Part shown: piece by piece, positions 47,232 to 59,763 of the stretch | Position numbering within the stretch: position 1 is the first letter of the stretch | How the letters are laid out: every line of letters begins with the position of its first letter | Source: Verticillium longisporum | Taxonomy: Eukaryota > Ascomycota > Sordariomycetes > Glomerellales > Plectosphaerellaceae | Assembly: GCA_019188255.1 (NCBI GenBank) | Contig: JAETXT010000014.1 | Location: 1,488,001 to 1,552,000 of the forward strand | Direction of reading: 5' to 3' | DNA length: 64,000 bases | Notes under the pieces: model-generated | What the model was told of the DNA's origin: nothing | What the model saw: only the letters and a program-made list of their open reading frames with translations | Databases searched by the model: none | Made by a program: the position numbers and the translations under genes

Positions 47232-48323
47232 ACTGCGGCCTGCGAGTCCGCCCACTGGGCCACGCAAGCCGACCCCTCTTCTCCATCCTTTGAGTGGTCC
47301 TGTCTCCCTCTTCATCCGGCCGCCCAGCCTTTCCGGCAGCCCTTTTCTTCCATTTGGCGCCCATCGACCCGATCATTCTGGCACTGCACCACATGCATCG
47401 GGGGCGGTACTGGCGCGTCTGACGGGACGATGATGCTCTTTCCAGCCTTGGATCGCTGTGAACGGCCTGCTTCGTGCGCGTGTCCATACCATCCCGGGTG
47501 GCTATCTTGTCGACGACGAGGCCGACATGTCACCAGAGCGCAGCAACTGCTACCCCATCCGGCTGCAGGCCACCGGATCTCGTGGCCGCCATCCGTCAGC
47601 AATTGCCCACTCGCGCCTCCACACCTCGTGCCCATAGGGATCCGTTGCGTTGCTTTGCTTGGTCTGCCAGGAGCCTCACCTGTGTCACCGTCAGGAAAAT
47701 GGAGCAGCTCACTTCACGGCGCAGCAATCCCGCTGCTGCGATTGAATGCCCTCTTCCATGGTACATCAACCTCGCTCCCTGTTGAGCCCGCATTGCCATG
47801 ATCGACTTCCTTTTTGGGTCGTTACACCACAGCTATCTCGCAGAAACAGGCGCCATCGTACGATCTGAGACGTCGCTGTGACTTCTGCCCTCTCTATGGC
47901 CATATGCGCCCAGCCGATGGCTGGACTCGGTCTGTCCTGCACGAGCGCATCGTTCGCTCATGATGTCAGAGGCTGCCCAACACGCGGAGCACAGGCTATA
48001 CCTCTTCCTGCGGCCAGTCTTCATCGGCCGCGGTGCGAGTTCTCTCTGCGCCCTTGGACTACAGAACATCGCCGCCACGAAGTGGGCGTCTGATCGGTTA
48101 CCGGTAGGCAGTGACCACCGCAGCCTTGTTTACGACCTGTGCGCTACGTACCGCTGGCTGACTTCCTGACAGACTGCAAGCAATGTACAACTGTGCCCCT
48201 GAAGACCAAGTCTTCCCCCTTTTCCCAGGGGCTCAGCATTCGCGGTGCTCCCTCACCTCCACGCCGCCTTGCTCCTCGCTCCTATTTGTCTAGAGCATTT
48301 GGGCTTCCCACTCTCCGTCAGGA

Positions 48324-48399
48324 GCCAAGTCTGGCCAAGAGTTCTCAAGGCCAGCCAAGAGTACTTCGCAGGTGGCCAAGCCATCGCCAAGGCCTTGGC
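48324..48399. promoter_or_regulatory. Distal cluster of six PacC hexamers
   Basis: GCCAAG at 48324, 48334, 48354, 48375 and 48386 and CTTGGC at 48394, all within 76 bp and about 2.4 kb upstream of pacC. It could be a distal element of pacC or belong to an unannotated transcript. Confidence 0.55.
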
Positions 48400-49874
48400 A
48401 ACTTCATCATCAAGACCGTCGTTACATATACCTCACCTCACGCCTTTGTTCCTGATACAACGAACGGACCCAAAATTTTCACGTGCTAACCTTATTCCCC
48501 AGGACTCGGTAGCCCCGAACTATCCAGGACCAGGTCAGCCGCCCACAGTTTCTCTCACAATCGGATTATCCAGACATATGACCATCGCTTGGGTTTTGAC
48601 GCGTCACGGGGGCCTCAAACTTGTAATGCTAAGCATTGGCATTGTATGTGTTCCTCCTCAGCATCCACTGAAAACCCGATGCGCTTGAGAGCAATGTGGT
48701 TCACATCTGAGACATTGAGTTGACGGACGACCTACAACATGAGCCAACATGCATCATGATGTCGTGACATGCCAGCTGCGCTCCAAGCTATGCAGGCCTT
48801 GTTGACAGTGACAGTCAATGTACTTCTGTCGTCAAATTGGCTGCAACTATGTCTTGCTTCGCTGGAACTGCTCGAGATAATGCAGCTTGTATAATGTGTA
48901 TGTAGCCTGCGATTCCAGGCTTCGTTACGTTCATGCGTCTCACATTTCGGCATCAACAAGTTAGTTTGTCCGGCCGGTTTGTCCAACAAGACAAGAAACC
49001 GCGCGATTTCGAGAAAAGGTACAAGCAGCGCCGCCGGTCGCACATCACAGTACCCCGGCTTTCGTGCCTTCCAGTGGTTGCCATTAAGCATCCCTCGGCG
49101 CCAGTCTCCTTGGCATCGACTCTCTGGGCAAAGCTTACGACATCGACCGCCAAGTCCACAGCACGCGATGCGCCATGGCGTGCGCCCCTCTTTTCTCGCC
49201 ATATCAGGCCGTTGGCTTACGCCAGCCTCCAATTCCTTGGTATTTGCTGTATCTTCTTGCGGTGTGTCGCGAACACGGTGACAATTTACTGCAGGCGCCT
49301 CAAGGCAAGCCTCACAGGTGGATGCCTTGTTCTCCTTGTGCTCGACCGTAATTCGTCCTCATAAAGATCTTATCCAAGGAAAGAGCTGCCAACTGACCTC
49401 TAGGCTGCCTGGCCATGAAACCATGTTTTTCAAGATGTTTGATACACCACCGACCAAGACGCAGAAATCTTGATATGCAAGGCAGGCTGGATGTGGAAAT
49501 TGAATAGATAGATCAAAGAACTTTTCGATCAGTCGCTGGTCACAATGTCTGACTCGACTCCACATCGGAACACGGCATCCCGCAGAACGAGACTTGAACC
49601 TGATACTGCGGGCCTTTCAGGAGCTACCTGTTCAGCGAGTCACTCGCCTGGCAGCTCATTCAGCTTCGAGCTGGAAGTCCAGATATTGGTCAAGACACTC
49701 TGAGTCCTATCAAGAGCAGCCGCGCGGTCCGATATCGATCACCGAGCCTGTGCGGATAGACTGGAGCTGTGCGAACTTCGACATGGGACTCCATCCATCA
49801 CTTCCGAATATCCACAAGAACAGGGAGGTCTTCCACTAGCCTTCCGTCACGCCGCGCGTACGGCCGGTGTACCG

Positions 49875-49898
49875 CACCGAGCCGCCTCCGGCTCGGTG
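49875..49898. other. Perfect GC-rich hairpin
   Basis: A 10-bp stem (CACCGAGCCG paired with CGGCTCGGTG) around a 4-base CCTC loop, in non-coding DNA. Role unknown. Confidence 0.8.
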
Positions 49899-50926
49899 TT
49901 CTTGTTTGGTTCGACGTGTGTGTTGATCATCTGGCCTTGTGGTGTACGTCTTGGGATGATTTCCCTTCTGCATTGGCAGGCATGCACGTCGCAAGCCCGG
50001 CGCGTCTTGGCCCATGTCAGGCCCGGCTGCCGTGTCTTCGTTGCGGTATCCGTGGCGCCCGCCGCGGGTTGGTTACTTTCGCTCTGGCTTTGGTACGCAA
50101 TGGGTATTGTTGAAGCTTGCTGGGCGTGGTCTTGGCCGGCTTGAGCTGAGCCGGCCGCTGGTTTTGTTGGCCAGACAGATGGACACATGTTACTGTAGGC
50201 AGAGATCTCGGCTTATCCAAGGTCTGCGACTGGTATCCAAGTTATACATGTCCTGTTCAGGAATTTGGGCCTCTCGCTTTTGTTTGGTTAGACGTTCACC
50301 GGCAGGAGGTGGGTTGAGTGATCACAGGGAACGAGGCTGGCCCGAGATTCGGACCACGAACCCGTGTGACGTGAAAGATCAAATCAGCAATGAAGAATCG
50401 ACAGTCTGAACGTCGTAGAGGTCAAACAATCTCATAACCATTCTGGGCGCGTCTCCTGAGTACAGTACGTGCAAACAAGACCCGCTGCTGGCATGATGCT
50501 AGACACTCGCACTGATGTTGTATGGAGCCCCGGCGCTTGGCCCAACTCTATTTCTTGCAGATCGAGTTACTTCGTGGCATTCTGACTCCGGATCCTGGCT
50601 CAGATTTGCCCATAGGGTGGCAGCTTTGCCGGAGGACATGTGTGGAATAGCCACGGGCAGGCTGCATCCCGTTCTTCCTGGGAGTCTCAACCAGATGTGA
50701 CATGCCTGGCGGTGCCGTGGAGTGTGCCATATACCAAGTGCGTCCTCATCATCGCACGGCCAGCGGACTGGATGTGATGAGAACGGCATAAGAAAGAGAT
50801 CGAGACATCCGAGGGAGGGTAGACACCAGGCTTTCGAGGGCCTCAATACCATTAGGATGCCCAGAAGACTCATTCTGAGAAATCTCGTTCATGACATGCC
50901 GGTAAAGCATGAAGGTGTTCCTCATT

Positions 50927-51053
50927 GAATTATGCATATTACGGAACCCTGCATAAAATGGCCGAGTGAGAAGGCGACAGGTTCGCTGGCATAATCTGCA
51001 TTACATAACCTTGTGGTAACATGGCCGAGTGGGAAGGCGACAGGTTCGCTGAC
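50927..51053. repeat. Two-copy tandem duplication, about 62 bp, with tRNA A-box-like core
   Basis: Two adjacent units share a 36-bp core with 33 matches, including TGGCCGAGTG, GAAGGCGACAGGTTCGCTG. TGGCCGAGTGG fits the RNA polymerase III A box as found in Leu/Ser tRNAs; the following GGTTCG is only a partial B box. No complete tRNA can be folded. Confidence 0.8.
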
Positions 51054-53865
51054 ATGCACGTGACGTCCGGCGATGCTGTTGCTGAGCGGCAAAGCCTTCC
51101 CCAATTGCTCGAGTGTACTAGCGCAACACTTCCTGAACCGTCTACCTCGTGCGCTTGTGTATCATGTATGATTTGAACTGCTGGCATATGGAGAATCTAT
51201 CTCGTGGCCCCATTGTCCGACAGCTCTGCCAGGAGGCAGTGGTAGACCTGATGGTGATTCAAGGGTTGCGTGATGCCGCCTCCTGCAAAATCTCATACAT
51301 CGCTGGCCTCTTCTACATATCGTCTCTGCTTATTTACAATGACCCAGTGGGTTGCCTGGGGGTGATTCCTTACAGCTCTCAATACCTTCGCAAATGCCAC
51401 TCGCCCATTTGATGTCGCCTGTTGCGCGAATGAAGCAGACAACGTAAATAAACATCGGTTATATGTGCTCACGATGCCCCATGGTTCTGAGCGTCATGTT
51501 TTCTTACAACAGGACTCGGTATTTGAAAGACATCGTTTCCGCTGCTTTTCGGTGAAGGCGCTCGCCGGTTGAAGTCAAGGTTGAGACTGCCAACAGACGA
51601 AAATACCGGCAAACGAAGACATGCCGACAGTATCAAGTAACTACGCATTGCTCATCTGGGATACAGGAGCTGCAGTTCAGTCTGAGTCTCATGCCCATCT
51701 TGACGCTGGTGAGAGGGCATAACTGAGGCCGAACCGCTTTGATTCTTCTACTGTCCTGACAAAGGCTCTGGACGGTAGCCGCAATCATGAGGCCGAGGCA
51801 CAGGAGATGTTCCGCCATGTCGGAATAGATGCTCTAGAATGTCTGAGTGCTGCAGGGAATCGTGTTGAAACACTACTGCTCGCCGGTTCCTTCGTGGTGG
51901 GTCGGCCCAGGTTTGCAACGGCCCTGCGAACTCTCTTAACATGACGTACACAGCGTGAGGACGTGTTCGTAAGCTCGGGAGGAGCCTTAAATCACTGCAG
52001 CTTTCGTCCGACGGATGATTCTGATTGAGAAGTAGTTGGCACTTACACCATTTACAAGCAACGTCTTGCTGATGCATGTATGGGGTCCTTGAGCCTGAGC
52101 AGCAATGTCTAACTGAGGATCAGCACAGATACGGGCCCTGTTCAATGTCTCTCGCCCTTGACTTCTTTCGCTGGAATGAATACGCCTCCACGTCAAGTGT
52201 TTTTCCCCATGATTAACGAACGGTCCAAATGGCCCCGGCTTGAAACTGAATTCGGAGTAAGAGGGCCTGGGTAGATTTTACCCCAGGAGTGAACACACGA
52301 CAACGAGTTCGACAGGGAGACAAGAGATGTAGGGAATAACATCAATACTGAACTCTTCTGCCTTCTCCTGTCTGGATAATGTGATTAATGGCGCCCCAGA
52401 CTGTTATTATTTTCTGAATAGGACTATACAGCGACAGCGAGGGTTACATGGCGGACGTCGCCCGCCACGGGGAACAGCAAACTCCGGCCACCATGCAACC
52501 GATTCAGCGCAGGACCTCGAGGAGCAGTCCAATCCATTTTTGGGCATGTAGGAAGATTTTGCTGCCTTTGAGGACGTGTATTGTTCGGCTGGCAAGCTGC
52601 AATGACCGAGGCACGTTAGAATCACGCCAAAGGCAACTTGTGATTACACCTGAATAAGCACCAGTGGCTCGTCCCTTCACTAAAGCCTACGTGGCCGAGC
52701 ACAATCAAATCAGTCCCGAGCGATCACGTCGTTCTCCTTTCATGTGGCACACAGAATTGAGGACGAGAAGTGATTGATTTCAATCTGCAAACTATGAAGC
52801 ACCAGGTACGAGTCGTGCCGTAGTCACCAAAGTCTCCGCAGTTGCTCTTGCAGTCGCCTACTCAAAACCGTCTTTGCTCTCTTTCCACCCTCCTCGTCAG
52901 GCCCGTGTCCCCATGCTCAAGCTGTCGTCTTGATAATGCCAGCGAGCCACGTTGCATAGCGCTTCCGCTTCCCGCCCTGCACAGAAGTGCCTGAGGTCCT
53001 AAGCCTGTCCATCGATGAATCCTGTGCAACCACAGATGATGTGTTGCCCACCCAAGCATGCCTTTCGAAAGGCAGCATCCCGTTATTTTCCTGGGCTAGC
53101 CCCAGAGACGAATTAAAAAGAAACTAAAAGAAGAATGTCCAACAACGATGGTGCCAGTGCAGTGGCAGGCATTGCGTGGTAGTGCCGATGTGTTCCTCTC
53201 TCCACAGGCTTGTTGAAGTGAAGATGTGCCAAAGAAGTGAAGTAATGCCCGGGTATGTTCCAGAAAGCGTATACGCGGAACGTCGTAAGACGATATGAGG
53301 TGTAAATGGTAAAGGCCAGCCGATATCCATGCCCTTTGCCATGAGCATCGCATTACTCATCAGAAGGCCGATGTCGTGTTGTGGGCGAAATGAAACGCAC
53401 CCAACTTGAGCCGTAATAAGTAGCCACTGCTTCATGCATCGAAGCAAGGCGTGACTCAGCGGTGAGGTGTGTGTTGATTGATGCGATGGAAGTTCCGAAA
53501 CCCGATAGTTCCAAAAGTCATCCGTCCAAAAGTGGTTGTTGACGGATGATTGTCCATGTGATGAATGCCGTGTCTGTCCTTGGGCCCACATACTTTTGTG
53601 CCACTGCAGGGCAAGTATCCTCCTCTTATGATCTTGCGTCTCTCAATAGACTCAAAAAGATCCTGACCCGTGCAAAAAAAGGGGGGAAATGATCAGAGAC
53701 ACGCCGGCCCGATCGATTGAAGGCGAGTCGTAACACGGTATCCTTGGCCCAGCCAACCGCCCGTCCCAAAACGGGAGAAAACATGCCGTTCCCTCCATTT
53801 GTTATGATGCGAGGCGCACCGCGTCCCCCTGCCCCCAAAACGCCATGCTATGCAGAAAAATGATA

Positions 53866-54917
53866 TTACAGAGAACCCAGGCGAAGAAGAGCCTCCACGG
53901 CGTCACGCTCCTGTGCGTCCGACGTGGCTCCTAGCGCCGAAAAGTCAAGGTTGAGCGGCTGGGGCGACCGCGCCATACCGTTTGAGACGGATCGTAGGCC
54001 TCCTGAGGCGTGGACCGAATTCAGAAAACTGCGATCTGCCGGGGTGGCATATGAGTCAGCGCGTAGGGCGGCGGCACCAACCGCTGCCCAGTCTTCGTCG
54101 TCGGTCACGTCTTCGGGGTCATCGTTCATGATCATGTCATCGTCAGGAGCCTCAGAGCACGAGGCTGAAGCCGAGCCATCGAGCGACATCTTGTCGGCTT
54201 CATCCTCCATCATCATCGGGTCGTGGTCATCGTGGGAGAAAACCATGGAGCCGGCTGTCTCGGAGGACGTGGCGTGGAGGCGCGAGCGATCGACTCCCCT
54301 ACCACCAGCACTGCTCTTGTTGATGGGAATGCCCGAGACGTAATCGTTGTCTGTGGGTGGCGACGTCCTGCGCGCAGGGTGACCGCGACGACGGGCGTCC
54401 CAGCGTCCCCAGCCAACCTTCTCGAACTCGACTTCGCCATCAGGACCACCGCCCTCGCCGCCTCGTCCCTCGAGCGCACCGACGACAAGCCTGCGAGCCT
54501 TGGTCGGGGGAACGCCGGCGAAGCCTGGGACCGAGGTGGTCAGGTAGCCCATGATGTGGCGGATGGCCAGGGGACCATGGTTGAGCAAAATCTCGGGCAG
54601 GTGGTGCTTAGCCAGCAGCTGGGCGCTAATAGCGCCAGTGGCATCGTAGGGAGGTGAGCGCGAGGCGTTGCGACCACGAAGACGGGCGTCATGGGCGTCG
54701 TGCAGGTCCAAGTCCGAGTCGATGGGCTCGAGCTTGGCCTTCTGCAGCTGGGCCTTGAGGCCGTGAGGCGGCAGCGCCGGGGAGATGGAGTTGGGAGGAG
54801 TCGGGAGGGTGTGAGATCGTGTCACAGTCGGGACACTCCGAGCCGCTACAACAGTCAAGTTGTCTCGGCTCAAGGAGGCCTGGGGGTATCGCGAGCAGCT
54901 GCTGCCGTGGTTGCCAT
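53866..54917 (-). CDS. Stb3-like Sin3-binding protein, with a frameshift
   Basis: Stb3 binds the Sin3/Rpd3 histone deacetylase complex and, in yeast, ribosomal RNA processing elements in promoters of growth genes. The conserved domain is at about residues 90-150: ISAQLLAKHHLPEILLNHGP, LAIRHIMGYLTTSVPGFAGV, PPTKARRLVVGALEGR. The rest is acidic and Ser-rich, with a Met/Asp-rich stretch (DHDPMMMEDEADKMSLDG) and a C-terminal SDAQERDAVEALLRLGSL. The start codon at 54917 (MATTAAAARDTP) is joined to the main frame only if the 5-base run at 54882-54886 had six bases; adding one gives 351 codons exactly. Taken as written, the long frame has only a TTG start at 54873. Single exon. Confidence 0.86.
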
Positions 54918-57900
54918 GGTGTCGGATCGGGGTCCGGTTGCTTCGAGACGAGCCTAATCAAGCAAAAGCGATTAGTTTGCGGAAAACCGAGTGATGGAAC
55001 AGAGTCGTGATGCGATGCGACGCGTATTTGAGAGCAGAGAGAAAGGGGCAACGGTCGTGGTGGTCGCCAGGTTGAGTCACAGGGGGCAAAAGCAACAAGA
55101 GCGCAAGAACAAGACGTACCAAGTCAGTCCGAAGCAGTGGGATAAGCTGATGCTTTGCGTGGAGAAGCAAAGCAAAGGGGTGGCAAGAAAAGCGACGACG
55201 GGCAAGCTAGCAGAGCTGAAGCAATGACCTTGACTGCAACAAGAAAATCTCGATGCGATTTCGTGTTGTTCTTTCGTGATGTGGTTGTGCGTTGGGGAGG
55301 GAGGAGGGAAGGGGAGGGCAGCGGGAATGGGGGAGAGGTTCTAATGTACAGCCATCGCCCATTGCCATGGTGAGAGACGAGTGCGCGCGCACATACACAA
55401 GAGAGATAGAGAGAGAGGGTACGTCAGTTGTGCCTGTAGATGCCAGGCAAGACGAGGTACCCATGGACAAGGGAAGGAGAGGTACGGCAGTATGGGGAAA
55501 GGTACTTGAGCTAGTGTAGCTGCAGCAGTGACAATCCAGGTCCCGCAGGCCGACTTGTGGGTACCTCCCGCTTGCCTGAGGTCATGATTCCTGCCTTGTC
55601 GTGGCCACTGCTCGCTAAATGCCTGCCCGGCTGGCGTAGGTAGGTACATGCCTAGGCTGCACATTCCCCAGCTACGGGTAGTTTTGGGGTCGTGGAGCCC
55701 CGAAGCAACAGCGAAGCCAGGCCCGCCCAGCAGCCAGCTGCTCTGGTTTGGGCTGTCAGAGGGGGTGGCTGCAGTTCTTTCCCGGCCTGAGGCGCTGCAC
55801 ATGCACCGAGCGGCCAACGCGACAGGGAAACACAGGGTGTGCTTATAGCTGTTATGGGGGCTGATGTATCCAGAGTGTTCATCCCTGCTTCCCGCTGGCA
55901 CAAGACACATTGAAGCTGTATACAGTGTCAAAGTTCTTCACTTAAGACAGTAGAGTTGGAAGGGGGCGATCAGAACAGCACAGTTGCCTGGAGGGGAGTC
56001 ATCACACGTGGACAACCGAACTCGCTTTTCATGTTCTCTCCCTCCTTGTTTCCTAGGTACTTTCCTCTCGTGAGCACTCCCGTCTGAAGGAATCTGGTAT
56101 CCTCCACCCATCCTGACATTGACGCAATTTCGCCATTGTAAAAAGATAATATTATTTTCTTTCTGTGCGCACGCCATCCTCAATAGCCCGTCCTCTGAAC
56201 ACGAAAGATCACAAGCTGTTGTGGATATGGACCCATCCGCTTTGTACGCGGCTGTCTTCCGGTATCAAAGCGCTTCCATGTCCACGCTGGCTGGACTTGC
56301 CCTTTCCCCCCTTCCCCTTCCCGTGGCACTAAAGCTGACAACGCGTATCCCTGGACCGTGGAGTCTGTGGACCGTGTACCACTAGCCGCGGACAGGATGA
56401 CTCAAACGTGCACCGTCGCCCACACAAAAAGATATTTTGGAAAGGCAAAGGGGGCATCAGAGAATAGGGGAAACGAAACCACAAATACCACAGCGAGATG
56501 AGCCATCTCCCATCCCAGCAATCCGGCTCATACCAGGACGCTCGGCCCACCATATCATGCCCTGCCACTTTCGACCCCCTGAAATTTTCACCTTGGTCGT
56601 GAGGGCATCATCACCCAAGTAATTCAAACCCTGCCTTCGTCCCTCTGTCAAACACGGCGGAAACCGGGAGCCGGCCGCGCTGGCACTGGGGACCCAAATC
56701 CATGGATCCGTCAACTCGTCCCATCCCGGCATCGCTCTGATCACCGGCTTCTCCCCGATGGCCGATGTACCCCATGTGATCCGCAATAGCTCCTGAGCTG
56801 CCCCTCCGCAGACGCCTGGCTCTTCGTGGAGATTGCGCCGTCTCACGAAATAATTGTGTCCTCTCTTGATCCATGGCTACCCGTGCTGCCACTTGTTCTT
56901 ATGTGAAACAAACCAGCCAGGGAACAGCTTGGACCGCATTAATCTGTTCCGTTCCATACCATCCGTTACGGCTGGCTGGTATCGAAACCGTCCTCTGGAC
57001 GATTCAGGAATTCAAGGCTCTGGGCAGACAAGACTGAATGTACTTAGGGCTAGGGCAGGACTGGACGAGGGTTGATAGCTAGCCAAGCGCCGTCATTCAC
57101 GATAGCTATCTATTCCGCCATGCAGCGGCCGCGGACGCTGCGCCGTTGTCGCCTTGCCTGTTCACGATCGCGATCAACGGGCACCTGATGCCTCTGTTGG
57201 CTTACTTAGTCCTAAACTAGGCCTAACAAGATACTGGCCATGTTGATGAATGAGGCAATGTTGACTCTTTGCTTGTCACCACTCGATTGGCGGCCACAAG
57301 GCAGGCCCAAGTCATGGCTAACCCGACCCGTTGCCTGCAAAACTTGGCCATCCTTTGTCACAAGTCATGGCATTGCCCTTTGGTCAAACACCGAACGCCA
57401 AAGACCCCTTGATCGGCACTTGCATCCCAAGTGTACCGACAAGCCTCACTCCCTCGTGGCCAGAACCTTCAAACCCAATCGCAACATCAGACTCGAGTCG
57501 TGCTTGCCCTAAAAAGCACCCTTACGTTCAGCCACGGCGTGCCTACTCCGGTGTTGTGCCAAGCCGTCCAGAACGGACGTCCTGATGCTACACTTACGAC
57601 AGTATCGTCACTGAACCTCATCAGCATGGGTACGATGACGATGATACTGGCCCCAGGATCTCTGCTGCAGGAACTCCCACGCGCCGCCGCCTCTGCGTCA
57701 TCGTCACCAACACGAACCCAGTGGTCCAGAACCGGACAAGATTCAAGAGCCAACGCCCCATTTACGCGTCGACTGGGGTGGCTGTGTGCATACAAAGGCT
57801 GGTGACTGGTTGGCGATGACTGGACGACTGAACGAGTCGCTGGGCGCTCTCTATTTCCATCCCTTTCAGATCGTCAATTGCCCGAACGCTCCGTTCCATT

Positions 57901-59763
57901 CTTACTGTGTACATCTCTTCGCGTCCTGGGGGCGTGGCTTTACGATCACCAGACACACAGTGTCATCACCTGTACAGACACAGTCCAGTGACTTGTGTGT
58001 TTGAGGAGAGAGGAGGGGGGGGGGGGGTGCTTCCCACAGATAGGCAGAGTGAAGCCCCATGCGCCAGCCACCGACCCGCGTCCACCCCCATCCTGCTCCC
58101 AGTGGTTAGGGAGATAAGAGACGACGACGACGTATGACTGCCACAATGACCCGAGGACTGCCAACATATTCCCCCGGACAGAGGGGGGGGCCGATATCAC
58201 TCATCACGATATCGGCAACAGCATTCTTCCTCGGTGTTTTTGATCATTACATTACTGTGTATCATCTGATGGAGCAAGCCCAAGTCCCCAGCCGACCCTT
58301 TCCACTTTCACACCACCTGTACCAACCCCTCTCTCCCTCACCCCTCTTCGGCAGTGTTTCGGCTGCGAGATGCATCTACTGCAATTGGGCGGTCCGGTAC
58401 GAACGTGGGCTGACACTATGGGCAACATGTGTTGTTGCCTCTTGAAGAACATGCGCGCTGAAGAACTGCATATTGTCGACAAGAAGTGGAGGAGAAGTGC
58501 GCCTCGCTGGTTTCGATGCTCGCATTGGCAGTGGCAGAATTCCATTGCACCACACTTCTCATCCTCCGACAAGGCGCGCAGCCATCACGTTCCGTCGAGC
58601 GGGCCTTGCGATTGGTGTATTCGAAAACCAGCCGAAGGGTGCGACAGGATGATGGTGTGTACGTGTTAGTGTGGCGTGTAGGCAAGGCGCGCGTGGACAA
58701 CTCTCCGCACCAGGAAAACCCCACTGGCGTTAGGCAAGTTATACGCCCTTTTGCGTCTCATCAATGTGACTTTTAGAGTATCTAATGAGCGATCCTCATC
58801 CGCCTGACCTCATTCTGCCGCGCACTATACCCCATTCCATAGCACCAACACTGGAGGCTTGCCCGTGTAGCGCGTCGCGACACTTTCTTGGTAACAAGGG
58901 CTGCCCACATTTCTCATTGTGTCCCTTCTTGGGCGGGGGTCTAGGTCGCTCGGCGCCAGGTTGTCCTCAAGGGGAAGGGAAGTACTACTGTATGACCAAG
59001 ACGAGGAGATCCAAAGCCCTGGCGCCCCGCCCCTCGCATCGCATCGCCGCCCCCGCGATATCATGCCCTGAGTCCATTCACCCGCTGACACGACCCCACG
59101 TTGTGCAACGCTGCGTCGTGAAGCCTCGACAGGTTTCCAGGTCCGACAACTCGATATGACGCGCTGAAACCACGCGCTCCGTCCGTCCGTCGTGGCCCGA
59201 TGCAGTCTACTACCCCATTGCTGCTTTCCCCTCTTTCTTCCGCGGCCTTTTGGAATCCTTCATTTTTGAGTTGAATCTCGGGCAGGTCTGTTGAGGGCCG
59301 GACTTCCGAAGTCTCCCGTTCGATGGCGGGCGGCGGCAAACAGCTTCCCGTCGGGTCCCGGCGGGGTGGGTTTGGTGATGCAAGCCCCCTCCCCTCCTCC
59401 CCCTCCTCCTTCGCTGCCTGCCCGCACCCGCGAGCGGCCATGCTCAACCCGCCCACCTTGGTAGGTACCTCGGACGGACCTGACGGATTGGTGGGGGCTT
59501 CACATGAACCACGACGCAGCTTCAGCGCGCCTTTCGTCCCAACATATTAACTCGACACCCCCCACCTACCTGCTTCGGTGTGGTAGGGATAGTAGGGCAA
59601 CAAATACCTCAAACTGTGTTCGATTGCGTGCATACTTGCGTCGGTCCGAGGTACCTGTTGATCCGATTTCAACGACATGCGTTCTGGGCGAAAACCGTGA
59701 CTGTGTGCCATCGTGGGGAGGGGCCGGAGGAGGGTGCAGCCCTGGAAGCTAGCGCTCGACCTC
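54918..59763. other. 4.8-kb gap without supportable genes
   Basis: Lies upstream of the Stb3-like gene and downstream of topoisomerase III. Contains TAGGTA-type motifs near 55635 and 59460 and a run of 13 G at 58015-58027. No gene, tRNA or mobile element recognised. Confidence 0.5.

Larger units (their letters stand above)
45921..53865. other. 7.9-kb gap upstream of pacC
   Basis: The largest gene-free stretch in the window. Frames of up to about 200 codons show no motifs. It contains two GCCAAG clusters, a 10-bp-stem hairpin at 49875-49898, and a 62-bp tandem duplication at 50927-51053. The sequence from 48.7 to 53.6 kb looks less GC-rich than the genes. Confidence 0.5.

Noticed and set aside
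49578..49625. tRNA-like 3' half (GGTTCAAGTC on the minus strand)
   Set aside because: A B-box-like loop is present, but the T-stem does not pair and no acceptor or D-arm partner is found upstream.
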